From assembly GCA_023091735.1 (NCBI GenBank), contig JALKBU010001229.1:1-14216 (forward strand): a DNA stretch of 14,216 nt. The letters are read 5' to 3'. The DNA is from Trichomonas tenax. Lineage: Eukaryota > Parabasalia > Trichomonadida > Trichomonadidae. The stretch's first letter is position 1. Each line of letters begins with the position of its first letter. The notes beneath the pieces are model-generated. The model did no database searches and was not told the origin of the DNA. It saw only the letters and a program-made list of their open reading frames with translations. The translations under genes and the position numbers were made by a program. Below, piece by piece: positions 8,666-14,061 of this stretch.

Positions 8666-9235
8666 TCAGAAAACAACAGTAAAAAGGGAGATCAGGTAAT
8701 CTTTGATTTGATCGAGAAGCGATGGGCTCGAAACAATGTCGATGTTCTCTTGTAATTCTTCATTTTCTCTCTTTATTTGATGAACATTGTGCTTGTATCT
8801 TCCAAGTCGTGCAAATATTGCAAATTTGCCTTGCAAAACGAATGGAATGCTGTTTTCTTTCACTGCATTTTCTGCTTCTTGGCGCCTGGAAAATTCTATA
8901 GAGATCCAGTTGCCATTTTGTTGCTCTACGTATATGATTTCACCATATTTAATGAAATAGTCAACAATTACTTTAATCGGCATTTTTTTGTTCCCGTAGA
9001 CAGTTATCCATCCAGAAGCGACGGCTTTATCATCTGTGATAGAAGCGTGAAGTGTTACATCATAGAGCGAGTTCGTTGGAGGCTCTCCGAGATAATCTGG
9101 TCCATTTTTGCCAAATAAAGCTTTCTCGGACATAACTCTGTATCCACCACGCTTAAGTCCACCGTCTGAAGCTCTATCTGTTGTTATTTTCGGACGGAAC
9201 AGACGTGTTTCAATATAATCTGAGGATTGGAGCAT
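8666..9235 (-). CDS. Nup35/Nup53-type nucleoporin (MPPN RRM-like domain)
   Basis: This is a probable nuclear-pore scaffold nucleoporin of the Nup35/Nup53 family, which links the inner ring to the pore membrane. From the ATG at 9235 it has 189 residues. The N-terminus has the short conserved motif PPTNSLYD (52-59), equivalent to PPVRSIYD in animals. Residues 75-145 are the MPPN RRM-like domain: GWITVYGNKK, then VDYFIKYGEI, then GNWISIEFSRRQEAENAV, matching the family's WVTVFG, F..YG.I and GNWMHI.Y....A..AL. The last 19 residues (SPSLLDQIKDYLISLFTVVF region) form an amphipathic helix as in the membrane-binding end of Nup53. FG repeats are nearly absent. The frame stays open upstream to about 9277 but with no ATG, so 9235 is preferred. 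The last 90 bases overlap a dubious antisense ORF. Confidence 0.85.
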   Translation of the reverse strand: MLQSSDYIETRLFRPKITTDRASDGGLKRGGYRVMSEKALFGKNGPDYLGEPPTNSLYDVTLHASITDDKAVASGWITVYGNKKMPIKVIVDYFIKYGEIIYVEQQNGNWISIEFSRRQEAENAVKENSIPFVLQGKFAIFARLGRYKHNVHQIKRENEELQENIDIVSSPSLLDQIKDYLISLFTVVF

Positions 9236-9282
9236 TAATTTGTCACTTTTTTGAAGATTTTTGCACTCATTAATCAATTTTG

Positions 9283-9538
9283 AAATTTTAGCTTTAAATA
9301 GTAGTACATGATATTAATTTCACTTTTCCAAATATATCTTCTGTAAAATTCTAGCCTTTTATATATTTGTCATGTAAATATCAAATGACATATTTATATG
9401 ACAATAGGCTAAATTTTAGCTCTAAACTGCATTGTATGGATATAATTTCACTTTTCCAACATCTGTGGTGAATTTAGAATGTATGACATTATGTCATGTA
9501 AATGTCAAACCACACTTTATATGACATATTTTGTGACA
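9283..9538. repeat. Diverged 128-bp tandem duplication
   Basis: Copy 1 (about 9283-9410) and copy 2 (about 9411-9538) share AAATTTTAGCT at their starts and an identical 16-mer, AATTTCACTTTTCCAA, at 9316-9331 and 9444-9459, exactly 128 bases apart. A second shared block with TGTCATGTAAAT lies at 9369 and 9492. The copies differ elsewhere, so the duplication is old. It doubles the TGTCA/TGACA motifs between two divergent genes. Confidence 0.75.
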
Positions 9539-9543
9539 TTTTT

Positions 9544-9548
9544 TCATT
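9544..9548 (+). promoter_or_regulatory. TCATT initiator before the small ORF
   Basis: TCATT at 9544-9548 matches the trichomonad initiator TCA(+1)YW. With the A at 9546 as start, the leader would be six bases to the ATG at 9552, inside the usual very short range. This supports the ORF being expressed. Confidence 0.5.
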
Positions 9549-9551
9549 ACC

Positions 9552-9746
9552 ATGAGAACATACCGATCCCCAAAAAGTTCAATAAAAGTCAAGAGGATAG
9601 CTGAAATTGAAGAAAGCCATCCACTCTATAATCTACAAGGAGTCATAGATTTGATTTGTAGATTAAAAGATGAAGATGTTTACAATTCATTATGTCAATA
9701 CATTGATACAGGTTGTCAGCTTGGAGTTTGTTCTGAAATGCATTGA
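9552..9746 (+). CDS. Small unrecognised protein (64 aa)
   Basis: The ORF has 64 codons with an ATG six bases after an initiator-like TCATT and a TAAA about ten bases after the TGA stop, so it has the layout of a trichomonad gene. The N-terminal 16 residues are basic (RTYRSPKSSIKVKR). The rest has an amphipathic helical look (LQGVIDLICRLKDEDVYNSL) and three cysteines. No family was recognised and there is no signal peptide. It is divergent from the nucleoporin across a duplicated promoter region. It could be a real small protein or the first exon or fragment of a lost larger one. Confidence 0.5.
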   Translation: MRTYRSPKSSIKVKRIAEIEESHPLYNLQGVIDLICRLKDEDVYNSLCQYIDTGCQLGVCSEMH

Positions 9747-9899
9747 ATATTTCTATAAAGTTAGGATGAGACTTCATGAAAATCTGTGCAATTGTATTCT
9801 CTTAATATTATATAATGCATTACAAATATTACAAAATTCCTGGGAATGATAATTTAGTACTCGCCATGCAAATTTAAAGATTATCCCATTAAAGAATCG

Positions 9900-10540
9900 A
9901 TTAATGTCATTTAGTTACCATTATAATATCAAATCAATCAAAGCCATTTGGACCATCAGATTTGGTTGATCAAAATCTTATAAAGAAATCGAGCATCCCA
10001 TTTTATTCATTATTCTGACATGAGTCTTCGTTTTGTAGAGCAACCAATAATCAATCAATCGCATCCAACTATCATTATTATATCTAGTCAGTCCATTGTT
10101 TTTGATCATAATTCTGATATTTATCTCCATTGTATTTTGCAATTGAAAGCAATTCTCTCGAAATTTTTAAATATCTGGTAAGAGATCAACTCAATTCATA
10201 TCATTTGATTATAACTATGATATAGGTCTCCATTATCTTTTGCAATCGAAATGCAATCTTTTGAAATTGCTTGATATCTCTTTGAAAAAGAATCTGATGT
10301 AAAATGATGTTAATCAATCAATATCATTTGATTATAATTCCAGCATTGAATCAATCATTATTATAGCCAACAAGTTAATATCATGTGATCATCGCTATAG
10401 TATTCAAATCCTTTATCTATCGCTGTTAAAACAAAATATCTCGTTGAACATGGAGCTGAAATACATTGATTAATTTCATTTATTTCGATATACAATCAAT
10501 CATTTTCATTTGATCATCATGATTATTTCTAATATATCTA
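9900..10540 (+). pseudogene. Degraded ankyrin-repeat gene
   Basis: Short plus-strand stretches read as ankyrin-repeat cores: PLYFAIESNSLEIFKYLV (10127-10180), PLSFAIEMQSFEIA then a stop (from 10230) and PLSIAVKTKYLVEHGAEI (10410-10463). These match the ankyrin pattern TPLH.A...N..EI..YL...GA.I. They lie in different frames, separated by stops and length changes. At DNA level a CATTTGATYAT-like block recurs at about 10102, 10202, 10323, 10382 and 10508, about 60-126 bases apart, broadly consistent with a 33-residue repeat. A further copy near 11298 (followed by a QIAAKN-like reading) suggests the gene once extended further. Multi-ankyrin proteins are abundant in trichomonads. No intact frame remains. 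Confidence 0.6.
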
Positions 10541-10630
10541 TTCCATTTGGATTGGAAGATAATTCAAAAAGTTGATAAATATGATCCTTGCTATGTGAAA
10601 ATGCATATATCAATTGGAAGATATTGAGGG

Positions 10631-10650
10631 ATTTCCGATAATCTGGAAAT
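10631..10650. repeat. Small hairpin
   Basis: ATTTCC (10631-10636) pairs with GGAAAT (10645-10650) across an 8-base loop. The stem is short and may be chance. Confidence 0.3.
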
Positions 10651-10681
10651 AGCATAAAATCGAAAATTGATTTTTAATATT

Positions 10682-10703
10682 TTATTCTATTCATATAGAA
10701 TAA
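10682..10703. repeat. 9-bp inverted repeat
   Basis: TTATTCTAT and ATAGAATAA are perfect reverse complements with the spacer TCAT. The sequence is AT-rich and of uncertain meaning. Confidence 0.4.
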
Positions 10704-10760
10704 CAATAGTGACATGAAAAGTTTACAATTTTACAATTTGAGAAATTGGAAGTTTCTTCA

Positions 10761-10968
10761 TTAATTTTCTTGGCCAAGAATACAAATTATAATGATAAGA
10801 AGGACCTCTATCATGATCTCATTGATGATGACTGAGCATGTCTGAAACTTCGTTTCCAATAAATGAGCAGTTTCTGACTGATCAATTCTAAAAATTTTGA
10901 AAACCGCGATTGTCACATCATGCATAGCAATACATGGGCCCGCATTTCCCAAGTAACATAAATAATTC
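10761..10968 (-). CDS. Unrecognised ORF, weak support
   Basis: A minus-strand frame is open for 80 codons to 11000. The first ATG is at about 10968, leaving 69 codons (MNYLCYLGNAGPCIAMHD start). It ends in a hydrophobic stretch (IEVLLIIIICILGQ) that could be a membrane anchor. No family was recognised. It lies among decayed sequence, so it may be a remnant. Confidence 0.2.
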
Positions 10969-11492
10969 ATCCGAAACCAACAAACGAAGCTTACTCTCAA
11001 CTTTCCTTCTTAAGTTATTGCTACAGCATATTCAAGCCTATTTACGAATATACAACAAATATTGGCTTAAATTGGGCCATTGGAATCTATAGAAAAGATT
11101 TTTTTGGGTTAAATATAAAACACGCATTACATCGTTCAATTTAGCTGCATTTATATTACCTTATGATCTAAATACAGAATTCATGTTTTTGCTTATGTTA
11201 TAAAATTAAATTTCTCATTTCCAGACTATTTTCCAGAAGTCCATGTTTTATCTCCCAGAATCTATTTTATCATCCAGATTTGTAACCCTATCTCATTTGA
11301 TCACTATTATGATATCAATCTATTTTTCAAATTGCAGCTAAAAATTTATTGTGCAAGATTTTCACTGCCTAAGACCAATAACTGAAAAATATCTAAATTG
11401 TATAATTTATAAATAGGCTCAATTAATATGTACCTAATCGAGAATTTGAGGAAAAAAATAATCTCGCTTTTTGAATGGAAAAATTCAAAAAG

Positions 11493-11498
11493 AAAAAA
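11493..11498 (-). terminator. RNA polymerase III terminator of tRNA-His
   Basis: On the minus strand six consecutive T residues begin three bases after the discriminator base. This is the usual Pol III stop. Confidence 0.8.
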
Positions 11499-11500
11499 TT

Positions 11501-11572
11501 TGGGTGAACCGTGAATCGAACACGGATCTATTGAGCCACAATCAACAATACTAACCATTATACCATTCACCC
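11501..11572 (-). tRNA. tRNA-His (anticodon GTG)
   Basis: Read on the minus strand this folds as a complete tRNA. The acceptor stem GGGTGAA pairs with TTCACCC over seven bases. The D arm is the short type with ATGGTTA, as in eukaryotic tRNA-His. The anticodon stem GTTGA/TCAAT surrounds the loop TTGTGGC, with anticodon GTG at 11537-11539. The T stem CCGTG/CACGG closes the loop TTCGATT. The discriminator is A (11501). The internal B box GTTCGATTC is perfect, and the A box reads TGGTATAATGG. No intron and no encoded CCA are present. The base before position 1 is T, so the G-1 of tRNA-His is not encoded and would be added after transcription. A T6 terminator follows. Confidence 0.95.
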
Positions 11573-11844
11573 AATCACAAATTAAATGGTAAATTTATAT
11601 TGAAAATAACAGAAAAATGTAGGAGATGTCTAAAACTCTACCTGTAGAAGCAAAAACAGTATGACAATACGATGGTAAAGTTTTTATCGTTATATGAAAT
11701 ATTAAAATAATTTCTCCTTCATCAATATTGTTAAAATCGATCATTTTGTATATTTTCAAGTTTTTAACACCTGGTAACGCAATAGCCTTTCTTTTTAACA
11801 AATAAAAGTGTGCATTTTATAAATATATATCAATTATTGGTGAA

Positions 11845-11848
11845 TTTA
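11845..11848 (-). terminator. TAAA overlapping the Rab stop codon
   Basis: The TAA stop directly after the two terminal cysteine codons is followed by A. This forms the trichomonad polyadenylation tetranucleotide. Confidence 0.45.
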
Positions 11849-12454
11849 GCAGCATCCTTTCTTTGTAGCTACCTGTTGACCCGGCCTAAGTGTCCACTGA
11901 TCAAGTCCCTGGTCACGCGGTGCTGCAAGTCCTTGACGGCGCGAGATTGCCTGACACATTTGAATGAATAACTGTTGGACGTTCGATGCTGTCTTTGCTG
12001 ATGTTTCTATGAATGGAACACCAAGGCTGTCTGCGAAAGCTTGGCCCTCGTCGCGGCGAACAACGCGCTTTTCTGATAAGTCTGTCTTATTACCAACAAT
12101 AATGCGGCAAACCTGCTTGTTAGCGAGTCTATCGACGTCTGATACCCATTTGCGTAAATTGTCGAATGATTTGCGATCGGTAATGTCATAAACGAGTGCA
12201 ATGGCGTGTGAGCCATGATAATAGTTTGCAACGATTGACTGGAAACGCTCCTGTCCCGCCGTGTCCCAGATTTGTAATTTAACTTGTTTTCCATCGACAT
12301 CTAATGTGCGGATTTTGAAATCGACGCCAATTGTTGATACGTAGTTGTCGGAGAATGTCTGGTCTGAGAATTGAAGAAGAATGGAGCTCTTACCAACAGC
12401 AGAATCGCCGATGATAAGGATTTTATAGAGAAGATCAAATTCACTCGAACTCAT
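11846..12454 (-). CDS. Rab1-like small GTPase
   Basis: This Ras-superfamily GTPase controls vesicle traffic; Rab1 types act between ER and Golgi. All G motifs are intact in the 202 residues: P-loop GDSAVGKS (16-23), switch I with YVSTIGVDFKIRT (38-50, the Rab1/Rab8/Rab35 effector signature), WDTAGQE (63-69), NKTD (122-125) and TSAK (151-154). The C-terminus ends in KKGCC, a double-cysteine geranylgeranylation site for membrane attachment. Switch II reads RFQSIVANYYHGSHA where Rab1 normally has RF(R/K)(T/S)I.S.YYRGAH, so effector or GEF contacts may differ. Base composition is richer in GC than its neighbours, as is common for highly expressed genes. The start is set by family alignment; a TCATT initiator lies 20 bases upstream. 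Confidence 0.95.
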   Translation of the reverse strand: MSSSEFDLLYKILIIGDSAVGKSSILLQFSDQTFSDNYVSTIGVDFKIRTLDVDGKQVKLQIWDTAGQERFQSIVANYYHGSHAIALVYDITDRKSFDNLRKWVSDVDRLANKQVCRIIVGNKTDLSEKRVVRRDEGQAFADSLGVPFIETSAKTASNVQQLFIQMCQAISRRQGLAAPRDQGLDQWTLRPGQQVATKKGCC

Positions 12455-12471
12455 TTGGTGTCAAACCGTCC

Positions 12472-12476
12472 AATGA
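12472..12476 (-). promoter_or_regulatory. Initiator-like TCATT upstream of the Rab gene
   Basis: On the minus strand TCATT matches TCA(+1)YW. Starting at its A gives a 20-base leader, the long end of the trichomonad range. Confidence 0.35.
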
Positions 12477-12535
12477 CCGGTCAGATCGAAATTGCGTTTT
12501 ATCGATATTTTTGGAATCTTCATATGATGTAAAAA

Positions 12536-12611
12536 GACTGGCAAGTTTCCGGCCTTCGGCTTCTGACTTCGCCTACGAAATTCCAGGGGCTAACCCCAGG
12601 ATGTGACATCC
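12536..12611. repeat. GC-rich structured island 1
   Basis: A short GC-rich block stands out from its surroundings. It holds GGATGT-G-ACATCC (12599-12611, a 6-bp palindrome around one base) and GGGG-CTAA-CCCC (12586-12597, extended by CC/GG with one mismatch). A further block rich in TTCGG/TTCGCC includes TGACTTCGCC at 12564-12573. Read on the minus strand, the block ends CCAGTC followed by TTTTT (12531-12535), like a Pol III stop. It could be a non-coding RNA or a dispersed mobile repeat. Confidence 0.45.
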
Positions 12612-12726
12612 GAAAATAAAACCTTATCATAATCCTAAATACTTTAGAATGTAACATGTTACAATGCTACAAGAATAATACCAGTCTCAACACCAGGGAT
12701 AATATAAAGTTGCTATAGTTAGTAAT

Positions 12727-12778
12727 AAGATGTTCGCATCCCTCGTGACTTCGCCACGAGTTCTGCAAACATCTTTTT
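12727..12778. repeat. GC-rich hairpin island 2
   Basis: This is a long, nearly perfect hairpin. AAGATGTT (12727-12734) pairs with AACATCTT (12768-12775), continued by GCA/TGC after one mismatch. After a 3-base internal loop, CTCGTG (12742-12747) pairs with CACGAG (12755-12760) around the loop ACTTCGC. A run of five T (12774-12778) ends it. It shares TGACTTCGCC with island 1, 182 bases away. A stem plus T-run suggests a structured transcript or a repeat-borne terminator. Confidence 0.55.
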
Positions 12779-12941
12779 ATAAAATTACCGAAATCGCAAA
12801 TTACAAAAACAATAATTTATTAATACTAATATTTACGATAGAGTTAGTTTTACAAACTAGGGTCCCCCATATAGAAAATAAAATTTTGAAATTGCTTACA
12901 AAATTAACGTTAAAATTGATTTTGAAACATATGACTTTATA

Positions 12942-13250
12942 AAATTTATTCAGTTTTTTTAAAAAATAATTTTTGACTAACTAACTAATGAAAGAAAGCG
13001 AAAGGAATTGGGGGTAAGGAAATTTTGAAAAAATAATTTTAGTGGTTATGAGAGAAATTTATTCAGTTTTTGAAAAAAAAAATAATTTATGACTAACTAA
13101 CTAATGAAAGAAAGCGAAAGGATTTATGAAGTCAGAATTTTGAAAATTAATTTTAGTGGTCGGGAGAGAAATTTGATGTTTTACGTTACTTTATAAGTCA
13201 AGATTAGGATTTATGAAGTCAGAATTTTGAAAAATTAATTTCAAAATAAA
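12942..13250. repeat. Degenerate tandem array next to the tail-fibre-like gene
   Basis: Two units start with AAATTTATTCAGTTTTT (12942 and 13055) and share GACTAACTAACTAATGAAAG followed by AAAGCGAAAGG, about 113-116 bases apart. A third, shorter unit shares AGGATTTATGAAGTCAGAAT with unit 2 (about 13119 and 13207). All three contain an ATTTTGAAAA...TAATTT segment. The array ends at the stop codon of the tail-fibre-like gene. It could be subterminal repeats of a mobile element. Confidence 0.75.
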
Positions 13251-13254
13251 CTTA

Positions 13255-13258
13255 TTTA
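13255..13258 (-). terminator. TAAA overlapping the stop of the tail-fibre-like gene
   Basis: The TAA stop followed by A on the minus strand gives TAAA. The gene therefore carries the same polyadenylation arrangement as host genes such as the Rab. Confidence 0.4.
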
Positions 13259-13663
13259 ATAAACCCTATACCATGCGTAAACAGTCATGTATGGAGGCAT
13301 GTAATCAGTACCTGAACCAGTGTCGGCAGTGTTTCCGTAAACTGAATGAATGTGACTTCCTGCATGATCAATGATTAAACCAGTGTTGTATTCTCTGTTA
13401 TCTGATGTAATATCATATCGTGAAGTTGTTTCTTTTCCTCCGTTACCACATCCGTAATAACCTCTATTACTTATTAAATGAGTATGAGTTCCTGCCGATG
13501 ATGTTGTACCCGAAAAGTAATGATTGTGTGAAGGTAAGTTATTTACTGAAATCTTTTTACTTCCTCCTGTTTCTCTTGATGAATTAGCGCAGTATAAGAA
13601 ACGATCGACTATTGGTTCCCATTCACCAAAACCAAATATTTGGGTGGGATTTATGTTATTCAT
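13256..13663 (-). CDS. Phage tail-fibre/collar-like C-terminal domain protein (probably 5'-truncated)
   Basis: The 135 residues from the ATG resemble the receptor-binding C-terminal domain of phage short tail fibres and related tail-collar proteins. Seen in order: NINPTQIFGFGEWEPIVDRF near 3-22 (phage pattern NP...FGG.WE.I..RFL), ETGGSKKISVNNLPSHNH near 31-48 (family GGE....L...LP.H.H), and the C-terminal MPPYMTVYAWYRVY (family NMPPY..VY.W.R). Three HxH motifs occur: HNH, HTH and HIH; in T4 fibres such motifs bind metal within an intertwined trimer. The same frame continues upstream of the ATG with YPVGSIYTS, the normal lead-in to this domain, before a TAA at 13733-13735, so the true 5' part is lost or lies in another exon or frame. 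Known eukaryotic homologues would be expected in giant transposons, not host pathways. Confidence 0.75.
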   Translation of the reverse strand: MNNINPTQIFGFGEWEPIVDRFLYCANSSRETGGSKKISVNNLPSHNHYFSGTTSSAGTHTHLISNRGYYGCGNGGKETTSRYDITSDNREYNTGLIIDHAGSHIHSVYGNTADTGSGTDYMPPYMTVYAWYRVY

Positions 13664-13665
13664 TG

Positions 13666-13899
13666 ATGTGTAAATTGAACCAACAGGATAAATTGTCGCT
13701 ACGCGTCGTGTTTGATGATGAGGATGGTCTTGTTATCATTGATGATATCAAAAATTGTGATAATATATTATTGCACATAAACGAAATTAAGGGAAAATAT
13801 TATAACAACGACAATATAAAAATAATGCTGACATTTACTAACGATAATAAGTTTTATCAAATAATACTTTCACGAAATACTAATAATAAATCAATTTGA
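13666..13899 (+). CDS. Short acidic/Asn-rich protein or gene fragment
   Basis: The plus-strand ORF is 77 codons from the ATG at 13666; the frame stays open back to 13612 opposite the tail-fibre-like gene. From about residue 11 (VVFDDEDGLVIIDDIKNCDN) to the end it looks like true coding sequence, with alternating beta-like hydrophobic stretches (IKIMLTFTND, FYQIILSR). No family was recognised. The first ten codons overlap sequence that on the other strand encodes the conserved lead-in of the tail-fibre domain. This suggests that the real gene has been joined to a fragment near 13690-13710 and that this is a 3' remnant. It stops at TGA, 24 bases before the next plus-strand ORF. Confidence 0.4.
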   Translation: MCKLNQQDKLSLRVVFDDEDGLVIIDDIKNCDNILLHINEIKGKYYNNDNIKIMLTFTNDNKFYQIILSRNTNNKSI

Positions 13900-13923
13900 T
13901 AAAAATATTTTTATAAGATATAA

Positions 13924-14061
13924 ATGAAGGTATCGCATAAAATTTTATTAATAGTTAGTATATATTTATTGTCTTCAGAAATAAGAAAATGGTATGAAGC
14001 GTTAAATTATGAATATAACGAAGAACAAATTCCCGAAAGTGTACAACATTTATATATTTGA
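13924..14061 (+). CDS. 45-residue ORF with hydrophobic N-terminus
   Basis: The ORF starts MKVSHKILLIVSIYLLSSEI, a basic start followed by a hydrophobic stretch that resembles a signal peptide or membrane anchor. A polar, Glu/Tyr-rich tail of about 25 residues follows. It follows the previous plus-strand ORF closely, as in compact mobile elements. Its last 12 bases overlap, on the opposite strand, the end of the partial gene entering from the right. No family was recognised. Confidence 0.4.
   Translation: MKVSHKILLIVSIYLLSSEIRKWYEALNYEYNEEQIPESVQHLYI

Larger units (their letters stand above)
9236..9551. promoter_or_regulatory. Divergent promoter region with dense TGACA/TGTCA motifs
   Basis: Between the nucleoporin start and the small plus-strand gene, nine TGACA/TGTCA pentamers occur in 316 bases (about 9240, 9368, 9385, 9398, 9483, 9492, 9503, 9520, 9532). 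They often sit in ATGACAT or ATGTCAT. This is the highest density in the window. It is partly explained by a tandem duplication of the same region. Confidence 0.45.
9747..11500. other. 1.75-kb region without an intact gene
   Basis: The left part (about 9900-10540) contains eroded ankyrin-like repeats on the plus strand. A related stretch lies near 11290-11350. Between them are short hairpins and a minus-strand open stretch (10761-10968). No complete gene is visible, and the mapped remnants suggest a decayed ankyrin gene next to the tRNA. Confidence 0.5.
12455..12941. other. Spacer between Rab gene and tandem array, with two GC-rich islands
   Basis: AT-rich DNA is broken by two conspicuous GC-rich structured islands (12536-12611 and 12727-12778), described separately. 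The rest, including ACTAGGGTCCCCC near 12856, shows no gene. An ATG ORF from 12730 starts inside the second hairpin and is not believed. Confidence 0.5.

Noticed and set aside
8546..8755. Plus-strand 69-codon ORF rich in Lys and Asn
   Set aside because: It overlaps the 3' 90 bases of the nucleoporin in antisense, lacks initiator motifs and has simple AT-driven composition.
8777..9118. Plus-strand 113-codon ORF opposite the nucleoporin gene
   Set aside because: It is wholly antisense to the well-supported Nup35-like frame and shows no family motif.
10100..10540. Regularly spaced repeat blocks as a CRISPR array
   Set aside because: The blocks are diverged and about 60-126 bases apart, and translate to ankyrin cores; the genome is eukaryotic.
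11346..11570. Minus-strand 74-codon ORF
   Set aside because: It starts inside the tRNA-His gene and is explained by it.
11595..11801. Minus-strand 68-codon open frame between tRNA-His and Rab
   Set aside because: It has no ATG at its start, no recognised motif and lies in the probable 3' region of the Rab gene.
12730..12942. Plus-strand 70-codon ORF
   Set aside because: Its ATG lies within the GC-rich hairpin and the rest is low-complexity Leu/Lys/Ile from AT-rich DNA.
12974..12993. ACTAACTAACTAA as a possible trichomonad intron branch/3' splice motif
   Set aside because: The trichomonad motif continues as ACACA(C/T)AG after ACTAAC, which is absent; the sequence is part of the tandem array.
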